Below are positions 17,219 to 24,253 of a stretch of DNA of 36,112 bases, piece after piece. The translations under genes and the position numbers were made by a program. The notes beneath the pieces were generated by a model, which saw only the letters and a list, made by a program, of their open reading frames with translations, was not told where the DNA came from and made no database searches. Positions within the stretch are counted from its first letter, which is position 1. The number at the start of each line of letters is the position of its first letter. The stretch lies in the NCBI GenBank assembly GCA_028875245.1, contig JAPPEU010000003.1:1-36112 (forward strand), given 5' to 3'. The DNA is from Chloroflexota bacterium (GTDB lineage: Bacteria > Chloroflexota > Anaerolineae > Aggregatilineales > Phototrophicaceae).

Positions 17219-17392
17219 CAGGGGCGAAGCGGCGACTCGCCCGTATGCACGGGTCCTTCGGGGCGGGTGGACGACGCAGCGGCTCGCCCCTACGAAGTCA
17301 TCTTTCTTATGAACGTTGTAGGGGCGATTCTGTGAATCGCTCACCCTAGCGATAGGATGCGCTTTAGGGCAGGCTAAGGCTCGCCCCTATAA
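17219..17392. repeat. Cluster of GTAGGGGCG-type palindromes upstream of the glycosidase gene
   Basis: Units at about 17221-17242 (GGGGCGAAG...CTCGCCC), 17262-17293 (ending GGCTCGCCCCTAC), 17318-17344 (GTAGGGGCGATTCTGTGAAT, the inverse of the unit at 13534) and 17367-17388 (ending GCTCGCCCCTA). AGGATGCGCTTTAGGGC at 17354 is shared with the compound repeat at 3666-3740. Together with the foldback element these fill the 458-base gap; no gene is seen. Confidence 0.7.
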
Positions 17393-17411
17393 TGTTCTTT
17401 GCGAGAGGGGC

Positions 17412-17417
17412 TATAAT
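17412..17417 (+). promoter_or_regulatory. Possible -10 box (TATAAT) of a leaderless transcript
   Basis: A perfect TATAAT ends 7 bases before ATG 17425, so a start at the usual distance would place the mRNA 5' end at or next to the ATG. No good -35 is visible. A second TATAAT at 17388-17393 would give a short leader containing GAGAGGGG. Confidence 0.35.
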
Positions 17418-17424
17418 TCGCCGC

Positions 17425-19152
17425 ATGTCGAACCGGCCATCGAACATGTCTCAATCCTGGCGGGTGCGGGCGGGGCTCCTCATCGTACTCATCGTCATCC
17501 TGGCGGCGGCCCTCGGCTTTGACCTGGGCAGCCGCGGCTTGTTCTGGGCTTTCATCTGGTCGCAGACTGGCGAGGAAGCGCCACCCGGGCAGCTCCGCGG
17601 CTTGGTCGAAGTGGCGGGCAACCTCATTCGCCAGCCCCTGGCGGCAGACCCGCTGGCGCCCATCGATCACAAAGCCGATATCCCCTACGGCATCAACACG
17701 TTTCTGGAGCAAGAAGTCGAAGGCGCCAAAATTGAGGCCATGCTGCGCATGATCCACGAGGCCGGCTTCGTCTGGCTGCGGCAGGAGTTCCCGTGGGAAG
17801 ATCTCGAGGTGGATGGCCGCGGGCAATTCACCGATTCCAAGCACGATCGCGATGGGGACGGCGCCGCCGATACCATCAGCACCTGGACCAAATACGACCG
17901 GATCGTCGATTTGACCGAAGCCTATGGTTTGCGGCTGATGGCGCGCTTGAGCAATCCGCCCGCCTGGAGCCGCGCCGACCCCGACGCTGGCGACCACGCG
18001 CCCCCGGACGATCTGGGTGACTTTGTCAATTATGCGATTGCGGTGGCCGAGCGTTATCGCGGACGCATCAATTATTATCAAATCTGGAATGAGCCCAATA
18101 TTTATCCCGAATGGGGGAACCGGCCCATTGATCCGGCGGGTTACGTGGAGTTGCTTTGCCGCGCGTATCGGGCGCTGAAAGCGGTCGACCCGGAGATTGT
18201 GGTGCTCAGCGGCGCGATCGCCCCGACGATCTCGCTGAACCAGTCGCGCGATTTGAACGATGTCGTCTTCTTGCAGGCTTTGTATGATCAAGGCGGCGGC
18301 GGCTGCTTTGATGTGCTTTCGGCGCAAGGTTACGGCTTGCGCAGCGGACCAACCGATCGGCGGCTGCGGGCCACATCGGTCAATGTCACCCGTCACGTTT
18401 ATTATCGCGACATCATGGTGCGCAATGGCGACGGGCACAAGCCCATCTGGCTCAGCGAAGCCGCCTGGAACGCGACGCTGGATGCCGATTTGCCGCCGGA
18501 GCAGATCAGCCTCTACGGCGCTTACGGCAATGTCACGCAGGAGCAGGCCGCCCGCTACATGCCGATATTTTATGAGCGCGTTCAACGGGAATGGCCATGG
18601 GTCGGGACGGTCATGTATTGGTTCTTCACGCGTAAAGATCCCTTTGAGGCGAATCAGGCCTTTTATTATTTCCGCATGGCCGAGCCCGATTACCAGCCGG
18701 ACAAGCCGAGCTTCACGCCGCTGCCGGTCTACCACAGCGTCAAGGCGCACATAGCCAATGAGCAGCCGGTCTTGCACCGCGGGCGGCACCAGGCCGAGGC
18801 CTGGCAGCTAGGGACTGCCGGCGCGCCCATCGATGATGAAAGCGCGCGCTTCGGCCGGGCTGTCCGCTTCGAGCGCGGTCTGGACTTCCGAGCGCAGGGG
18901 ACGGCGCTGGAAATCCGCTGGCGGCCGGCAGGGGGCGCGAACCTGGCTTGGCGGACGGCGCGCATCGAGCTCTCCTCCGGGCTGGCGCGGGCGCGGCGCG
19001 TCGTTTTTGACGAGGGACCGATCATCGTTGATGAAATCGCTGTCTATGACCGGAGCGTAAGCCGCCTGCTCTCCTGGCTGGCCTTGGCCGGCGCGCTTGG
19101 CTTGGTCGCCCTGGGCGCGGTCGGGGCGGCGCTGCGTGAACGCCTGCGATGA
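17425..19152 (+). CDS. Membrane-anchored GH39-like (clan A) glycoside hydrolase
   Basis: A 575-residue TIM-barrel glycosidase held in the membrane at both ends. The N-terminal helix is LLIVLIVILAAALGFDLG, and a C-terminal helix (LLSWLALAGALGLVALGAVG) precedes a short basic tail. The barrel has GFVWLRQEFPW, the acid/base E223 in YYQIWNEPNIYPEW, and the probable nucleophile E345 in IWLSEAAWN, the clan GH-A pattern nearest GH39/GH5 enzymes. DRDGDGAAD near residue 141 looks like a calcium-binding loop. A beta-rich segment lies between the barrel and the last helix. ATG 17425 was chosen over ATG 17392, which sits inside a repeat. The end overlaps the start of a glycosyltransferase gene by 4 bases (ATGA), so the two are coupled. 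The substrate is unknown; the pairing suggests a surface glycan or glycolipid. Confidence 0.82.
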   Translation: MSNRPSNMSQSWRVRAGLLIVLIVILAAALGFDLGSRGLFWAFIWSQTGEEAPPGQLRGLVEVAGNLIRQPLAADPLAPIDHKADIPYGINTFLEQEVEGAKIEAMLRMIHEAGFVWLRQEFPWEDLEVDGRGQFTDSKHDRDGDGAADTISTWTKYDRIVDLTEAYGLRLMARLSNPPAWSRADPDAGDHAPPDDLGDFVNYAIAVAERYRGRINYYQIWNEPNIYPEWGNRPIDPAGYVELLCRAYRALKAVDPEIVVLSGAIAPTISLNQSRDLNDVVFLQALYDQGGGGCFDVLSAQGYGLRSGPTDRRLRATSVNVTRHVYYRDIMVRNGDGHKPIWLSEAAWNATLDADLPPEQISLYGAYGNVTQEQAARYMPIFYERVQREWPWVGTVMYWFFTRKDPFEANQAFYYFRMAEPDYQPDKPSFTPLPVYHSVKAHIANEQPVLHRGRHQAEAWQLGTAGAPIDDESARFGRAVRFERGLDFRAQGTALEIRWRPAGGANLAWRTARIELSSGLARARRVVFDEGPIIVDEIAVYDRSVSRLLSWLALAGALGLVALGAVGAALRERLR

Positions 19153-21092
19153 CTGACGGGGGGCGGAAGGCGCTGATATTAGCGCTGGGCATCCTGGCGC
19201 TCTTGCTGGGCGCCGCCTTCCGCTTTCACCGGCTGGGCGCGCAATCGCTGTGGTACGACGAAGGCGTCGCTTACGCCCATGCTACCCGCACGCTCCCCGA
19301 ACTGATCCCGCTGCTGCAGCCGAATGTCCATGTGCCGGCGTATTTCACCGCGCTCGGCTGGTGGCAGGACCTGACCGGCTCATCCGAATTCGCCCTGCGG
19401 TCGCTGTCCGCTCTCCTAAGCGTCATCAGCGTCGCCTGGGCCTATGCGCTCGGGGCGCGGCTCGTTCATCCGACTGCCGGTTTGGCGGCGGCGGCGCTTA
19501 CGGCGTTCAACAGCTTCAGCATCTACTACGCGCAGGAAGCGCGCATGTACGCCATGTTGACGGCTATCGCCGGCGCGAGCATGTGGCTGTTTGTCGATTG
19601 CTTGCGCGTTGCACCCGGCGATGACGAGAGAGGCATTGGCTGGAGACGGATTGCCGCCTTGGGCTTCATCAACGCGCTCGGCGTCTACACGCATGTCGCC
19701 TTCGCCCTGGTGATTTTGACGCAGGCTGCTTGGGCGTCGTTGAGGTTTTGCATTTCTCTCGCTGGCGAACCGCAGGCCGAGCGCCGGAGGCCGCCCGCGC
19801 GCCACTGGTTCAAGCTGCAGCTGGCGAATGCCTTGACGGCGGTCCTGTTTCTGCCTTGGCTGCCGGTGGCGATTTCTCAACTGGGCAACCGGTCGCATCG
19901 CCTGCAGCATGCCCCCATCGAGCAGATGCTGCGCGAGATTTTTGGCGTACTCGCCTTTGGCAATACATTCGAATATAGCGCGAGCGCATTGAGCGTCGTC
20001 GTCTTGTTCTTCCTGCTGTTTGGGCTTTTGCCGTCTCGGTCTCGCTGGCGAGCGGGTTGGGACGCGCTGCTGCCGGCCGCCTGGGCCGTCATCTCGACAG
20101 TGGTTTTTCTGTATGTGGGCTTCGGCGATGACTTCCTCCGCCTGCTTCTGCCGGCGCAGTTGGCTTTCGCTCTATGGTTGGGGCGGGGCCTGTGGGCGCT
20201 TTGGACATTCCCGCGCCGCGAGTGGCGGTTCGGCCTGCGCGCGCTGCCGAGGCTGGCGGCCGCGGTCGCTTTGGGCGCAATCCTGATCGCGCTCGGCCGC
20301 GGGCTGGAGCTTCTCTATCAGCATCCCGATTTTCAACGCGATGATATGCGCGGGCTGGCGCGGGAGTTGGGGTGGGACATTGGCGAGAGCGACGCCGTCA
20401 TTGTCAGCGCCGCCGGCCTGGAAGAGTTGCTGCGCTATTATTATCGGGGGGAAGCGCCCGTCTTCGGCTTGCCGAGGGGGGGCGATGATGCCGAGACGCG
20501 GGCGCAAGTGCTGGAACTCATCGCCGCCTTTGATCGCCTTCACGTCATCTTCTATGGGGCGGAACAGCAGGACCCCAAGCAGGTGGTGGAGAACACGCTC
20601 AACCTGAACGCCTTTGAAATTGACGATCGCTGGGTCGACGATTTGCGTTATGCGCTTTACTTGAGCGATCCGATTCTGGCCGAGCCGACGATGCTCGCGC
20701 GTGATTTCGGCAGCGAGATATCGCTCCGCTCGGTATCGCTGGGCGCGGTCAGCCTTGAGCCGGGCGCCGTTTTGCCGGTGCAGCTCGTTTGGCGGGCGCT
20801 GGCAGCCCCGGGCGGGCGCTACAAGGTATTCTTGCAACTGCTGAACAGCGAAGGCGCCTTGGTCGCCCAGCGCGACAGCGAGCCGGCCGGCGGTTCATCA
20901 AGGACGACAAGCTGGAGGCCGGGCGCGACAATCTTCGATAATCACGGTCTCTTCATACCGACGGATATTCCGCCGGGCGAATATCAGCTGATCGCCGGCC
21001 TGTACGACATCGGCGATCCGACGGCGCGGCTAGGCCTTGGCGGCGAGTCGCATCTTGAATTGGGCAGGATTGAAGTGGTCGGAGCCGGTTAA
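19149..21092 (+). CDS. GT39/ArnT-type polytopic membrane glycosyltransferase
   Basis: A 647-residue integral membrane protein expected to move a sugar from a polyprenyl-phosphate donor to a protein or glycan on the outer face of the membrane. The first helix is residues 8-24. The first loop carries the acidic pair D37-E38 in SLWYDEGV, which is catalytic in PMT/ArnT enzymes, and NVHVPAYFTALGWW. QEARMYAML at 129-137 is a second conserved family motif. Around ten further hydrophobic segments run to about 390. A soluble C-terminal part follows, ending in a beta-sandwich-like domain from about 515 (LRSVSLGAVSLEPGAVLPVQL, DIPPGEYQLIAGLYD). It overlaps the glycosidase gene by 4 bases. Its stop shares the TTAA at 21089-21092 with the stop of the convergent guanine deaminase gene. 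Confidence 0.85.
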   Translation: MTDGGRKALILALGILALLLGAAFRFHRLGAQSLWYDEGVAYAHATRTLPELIPLLQPNVHVPAYFTALGWWQDLTGSSEFALRSLSALLSVISVAWAYALGARLVHPTAGLAAAALTAFNSFSIYYAQEARMYAMLTAIAGASMWLFVDCLRVAPGDDERGIGWRRIAALGFINALGVYTHVAFALVILTQAAWASLRFCISLAGEPQAERRRPPARHWFKLQLANALTAVLFLPWLPVAISQLGNRSHRLQHAPIEQMLREIFGVLAFGNTFEYSASALSVVVLFFLLFGLLPSRSRWRAGWDALLPAAWAVISTVVFLYVGFGDDFLRLLLPAQLAFALWLGRGLWALWTFPRREWRFGLRALPRLAAAVALGAILIALGRGLELLYQHPDFQRDDMRGLARELGWDIGESDAVIVSAAGLEELLRYYYRGEAPVFGLPRGGDDAETRAQVLELIAAFDRLHVIFYGAEQQDPKQVVENTLNLNAFEIDDRWVDDLRYALYLSDPILAEPTMLARDFGSEISLRSVSLGAVSLEPGAVLPVQLVWRALAAPGGRYKVFLQLLNSEGALVAQRDSEPAGGSSRTTSWRPGATIFDNHGLFIPTDIPPGEYQLIAGLYDIGDPTARLGLGGESHLELGRIEVVGAG

Positions 21093-22405
21093 TTGGCGGA
21101 GCCGCGCGCGTAGACCAGCTCGCCCGCCACATAGGTCGCCTCGACCGCCCGCTCATCGGCGCAGATCATCAGGGCGAAGAGCAGCTCGTCGAGCGATTCG
21201 GCGACATCGGCGCGCAGCTTGAGCAAGGGTGTGGCGCGCGGATCCAAAACGACGATATCGCCGGCATAACCCGTCTGCAGGCTGCCGATGCGGTCGGCCA
21301 GGCCGAGGGCTTCCGCGCTACCCAAGGTCGCCAGATAATAGCTTTGCGTCGCTGTCAGCGAGATGCCGCTCAGCTGCGCCATTTTGTAGGCTTCGCTCAT
21401 CGTCGCCAGCAGGGAAAAGCTGGTGCCGCCGCCGACATCGGTGCCCAGCCCGACGGTGACGGGCCGCGCTGCGTCCTTCGTCCGCGCGATATCGAAGAGG
21501 CCGCTGCCGATGAAGAAGTTTGACGTGGGGCAGTGGGCGATATTGGCGCTGTTCTCATGAAAGCGGCGCAGTTCCTCCTCCGACAGGTGGATGCCGTGGC
21601 CATAAATCGCTCGCTCGTCCAGCAGGCCGTAACGCTCGTAAATGTCGGTGTAATGCGTCGCCGCTGGGTAGAGCTCGGCGGCGCGGGCGACTTCGGCGCG
21701 ATTCTCGGAAATATGCGATTGGAGGCGCGCATCGCTGTGTTCGCTCAGCAGGGCGCCGGCCAATTCCAACTGCTGCGGGCTACTGGTCAGCGCGAAACGC
21801 GGCGTCACCGTGTACAGGCGGCGTCCACGTTTATGCCAGCGCGCAATGAGGGTTTTCGAATCGTCATAACTCGCTTGGGCGGTATTGACGAGGTTCGCGG
21901 GCGCATGGCTGTCCATCATCATCAGCCCGGCCAGCAAGAGCATATTGCTGCGCCCGGCCGCCTCGAAGATGGCGTCCACCGAGACGGGCGCTGATGTGCA
22001 GAAAACCGAGGCCGCTGTCGTGCCGTTGCGGTGCAGCTCGGCGATGAAGAAATCGGCGATGCGCCGCGCGTGTTCGCCATCGACGAAACGGGCTTCGGCC
22101 GGGAAGGTGTATTTTTGCAGCCATTCCAGCAGCTGCGTCCCGAAGGAACCGATGATCTCGCTCTGAGGGTAATGAATATGCGCGTCGATGAAGCCGGGCA
22201 TCAGAATCGAGTCGGGATAATGCCGCAGCTCGACAGTATCCGTCAGCTTGCCGCGCAGGCCGGCGTAGGAGCCGACAGCGCTGATGAGACCATCTCGCAG
22301 CAGGATCAGCCCGTCCGGCTGGTAGACGACGCAGTCGGCTTCGGGGTTGAGGAAGGGGTCGTTTGTCAGGGTGTAAACGGGGCCGCGCAGGGCGAGATCT
22401 GTCAT
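21089..22405 (-). CDS. guaD: Guanine deaminase
   Basis: A 438-residue amidohydrolase that converts guanine to xanthine and ammonia in purine catabolism. Guanine deaminase-specific stretches are clear: MPGFIDAHIHYPQ, LLEWLQKYTFPAE, RFALTSSPQQL, CPTSNFFIGSGLF and GTDVGGGTSFS. Metal ligands from ATG 22405 are H76 and H78 (HIH), H231 (QSHISEN), H270 (GHGIHL) and D323 (GTDVGGG). A TTG at 22423 would add six residues (MGPNRL), but the ATG begins MTDLALRGPVYTL, closer to the fold. The ribosome site is weak for both. It lies 111 bases behind the Gfo/Idh/MocA gene on the same strand and meets the membrane glycosyltransferase gene tail to tail, with overlapping stop codons. No other purine-degradation gene is seen here. 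Confidence 0.92.
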   Translation of the reverse strand: MTDLALRGPVYTLTNDPFLNPEADCVVYQPDGLILLRDGLISAVGSYAGLRGKLTDTVELRHYPDSILMPGFIDAHIHYPQSEIIGSFGTQLLEWLQKYTFPAEARFVDGEHARRIADFFIAELHRNGTTAASVFCTSAPVSVDAIFEAAGRSNMLLLAGLMMMDSHAPANLVNTAQASYDDSKTLIARWHKRGRRLYTVTPRFALTSSPQQLELAGALLSEHSDARLQSHISENRAEVARAAELYPAATHYTDIYERYGLLDERAIYGHGIHLSEEELRRFHENSANIAHCPTSNFFIGSGLFDIARTKDAARPVTVGLGTDVGGGTSFSLLATMSEAYKMAQLSGISLTATQSYYLATLGSAEALGLADRIGSLQTGYAGDIVVLDPRATPLLKLRADVAESLDELLFALMICADERAVEATYVAGELVYARGSAN

Positions 22406-22516
22406 CAGTCTATTGGGTCCCAAATAAATCCAGGTTGTTCATGCGATAATTTGACCGGTCGCGGATGTACCGCGGGCGACCGGAGCCTACAGATTTTGCG
22501 CTTCGGCGGCCGGGTA

Positions 22517-23692
22517 TCATTCCAGGCGCAGGGGGGCGATGGCTTCCCAGGCGCCGCTGCCCCAGGAGCGAATCATCGCCTGATGCACTTCGGCGACGGC
22601 GAGGGCCTCGGCCAGCCCGGGGGCGCGCTGCCGGCCGTCCGCGACCGCGCGCAGGAATTGCCAGGCTTCGACCACTTTCATGTCTTCATAGCCCAGTCCG
22701 CTGCCTTCGCCCGGATTGAAGTTGCCGTGCCAGGGATAGCGGTCGCCAGCGACGAGGCGCGTGAAGCCGTCGTGCCGCCCGTCTTCGCCGGGCAGGTAAA
22801 GCTGCAGCTCGTTCATCCGTTCGAAATCCCAGCTGATGGCGCCCTTGGTGCCGTTGATCTCAAAAGCCATTTGATTCTTCGGTCCGACGATCGAGCGCGA
22901 GGCCTCCAGCGAGCCGCGCGCGCCGTTCTCGAATTCCAGCAGCGCGCCGACATAATCCTCGTTGCTGACCGCGCCTTTCGGGTCTTCGGGCGCGCCGCGC
23001 GAGTAATGCGTGCCCTTGCCCGGTATCGGCAGCGGGCGCTCGGCGATGAAGGTCTGCGCATTACTGACCAGCCGCTTGGCCGGGCCGCTGAGGTAAAGCG
23101 CCATATCGGTCACGTGGGCCATGATGTCGCCCAGGACGCCGTAACCGGCGATCTCGCGGTCGAAGCGCCAGGAGAGCAAACCGAGTGGGTCGCTGCCATA
23201 CATGCTGAAGAAGCGCCCGCGGTATTGTGTGATTTCGCCGAGCGCGCCTTCGCTGATTAGTTTCTTGGCGTGAACGACCAGCGGCGCCCAGCGATAATTG
23301 AAGCCGACAAAGCTCAGGATGCCCGCCTTTCGGGCGATGGATTCGATTTGCGCCGTCTCCTGCGGCGTTCGGCCGACCGGTTTCTCACAGAAGATATGCA
23401 GCCCGGCCGCCGCCGCCGCCTCGACGATCTCCAGGTGCAGATTGTTGGGCGCGGTGATACTCAGGACTTGCACGGCGGGATGCTCGATGACATCGCGCCA
23501 GCGTGTTGTGGCCGCTTCAAAGCCGAGCAGGTCGCGCGCGCTTTCTGCCCTTTGCCGCACATTGTCGGAGCAGATGACAAGCCGCGCGGACAAGCCGCAA
23601 TCGGGGAATCGCTGGCGCGCTAAGCTGTAGGAGCGGGCGTGCACCTGGCCCATCCAACCCATGCCGATGACGCCGATGCCAAGCTCGGTCAT
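22517..23692 (-). CDS. Gfo/Idh/MocA family NAD(P)-dependent oxidoreductase
   Basis: A 391-residue two-domain oxidoreductase, typically acting on sugars, inositols or sugar derivatives. The Rossmann motif is GVIGMGWMG (residues 7-15). E103-K104-P105 (FCEKPVG) is the family hallmark, with K104 catalytic. The second domain contains the substrate-side motif GYGVLGDIMAHVTDMALYL, with conserved Asp and His, and WDFERMNEL. Length is normal. ATG 23692 overlaps the stop of the upstream gamma-glutamylcyclotransferase-fold gene by 4 bases. The substrate cannot be told from sequence. Confidence 0.9.
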   Translation of the reverse strand: MTELGIGVIGMGWMGQVHARSYSLARQRFPDCGLSARLVICSDNVRQRAESARDLLGFEAATTRWRDVIEHPAVQVLSITAPNNLHLEIVEAAAAAGLHIFCEKPVGRTPQETAQIESIARKAGILSFVGFNYRWAPLVVHAKKLISEGALGEITQYRGRFFSMYGSDPLGLLSWRFDREIAGYGVLGDIMAHVTDMALYLSGPAKRLVSNAQTFIAERPLPIPGKGTHYSRGAPEDPKGAVSNEDYVGALLEFENGARGSLEASRSIVGPKNQMAFEINGTKGAISWDFERMNELQLYLPGEDGRHDGFTRLVAGDRYPWHGNFNPGEGSGLGYEDMKVVEAWQFLRAVADGRQRAPGLAEALAVAEVHQAMIRSWGSGAWEAIAPLRLE

Positions 23693-24036
23693 GCGTTGTC
23701 CGGCGGTTCAATGTGAATGCGGAAGCTGGATTTTGGGTTTTCCATGTAAGCCCAGGCGCGGGTCTTGCTGAGCAGGCGGACGCTCACCCGTTGATAGGCA
23801 TCGCCTTCGTAATCGTCCAGGCGCTCGAGCTCGTCGGCGCTGACTTCAAAGAGCATGCCCTCGACGACGGAGCCGGGATGGGGCTGCAGGATCGAATAAA
23901 CCTCGTGAATGCCGGTGAGCTTGGCCAGCCGGTAGCCGCGCAAGGCGTCCGGCCGCCCCTCGCCGAGAGTGCGGCCCAGCAGCTTCTGCTGCGTCGCCGG
24001 ATTGCGCAGCGTGCCGTAGGTGAAAAGTTTTTCCAT
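23689..24036 (-). CDS. Gamma-glutamylcyclotransferase-fold (AIG2-like) protein
   Basis: A 115-residue protein of the GGCT/AIG2 superfamily. The substrate loop YGTL is at residues 7-10 and the catalytic glutamate is E77 in LDDYEGDAY, both in the standard positions. Active members release 5-oxoproline from gamma-glutamyl amines or peptides, but the small bacterial members are diverse and few have known substrates. It begins at ATG 24036 behind a strong ribosome site and is translationally coupled to the oxidoreductase downstream. Confidence 0.85.
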   Translation of the reverse strand: MEKLFTYGTLRNPATQQKLLGRTLGEGRPDALRGYRLAKLTGIHEVYSILQPHPGSVVEGMLFEVSADELERLDDYEGDAYQRVSVRLLSKTRAWAYMENPKSSFRIHIEPPDNA

Positions 24037-24046
24037 GCGCTGGTCG

Positions 24047-24054
24047 TTCTCCTT
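24047..24054 (-). promoter_or_regulatory. Strong ribosome binding site (AAGGAGAA)
   Basis: On the minus strand AAGGAGAA lies about 10 bases ahead of ATG 24036. It is one of the few full Shine-Dalgarno sequences in the window and fixes the start of the GGCT-fold gene. Confidence 0.7.
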
Positions 24055-24172
24055 AGCGTGGGCGCGTGGATTGGATAGATTCTACTTGAAAACGGCGCAG
24101 ATGCTAATGCTGGTTTGTGGTGGGGGGTGGACAATATGACGGAACCATTCCCATTGGCGAACAGGGCGCATT

Positions 24173-24203
24173 TTTTCAACACAGAGGGCACAGAGTTTTT
24201 ATT
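24173..24203. repeat. CACAGAGG-type half repeat
   Basis: TTTTTTCAACACAGAGGGCACAGAGTTTTT resembles the left half at 29845-29882. It lies between the ends of two neighbouring minus-strand genes. The rest of the gap 24037-24253 holds no recognisable feature. Confidence 0.5.
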
Positions 24204-24253
24204 TGCCTGGCGAAGGTATCAGGCAGCCGGCAGGAAGCGCTTTGATTACGGCG

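Noticed and set aside
17374..18789. Long minus-strand open frame (471 codons) opposite the glycosidase gene
   Set aside because: It mirrors a gene with intact catalytic motifs; its translation is low-complexity and shows no domain. GC-rich codon bias explains the open antisense frame.
22031..23260. 409-codon plus-strand frame opposite guanine deaminase and the Gfo/Idh/MocA gene
   Set aside because: It spans two well-supported minus-strand genes and their gap, which is not plausible for a real gene.
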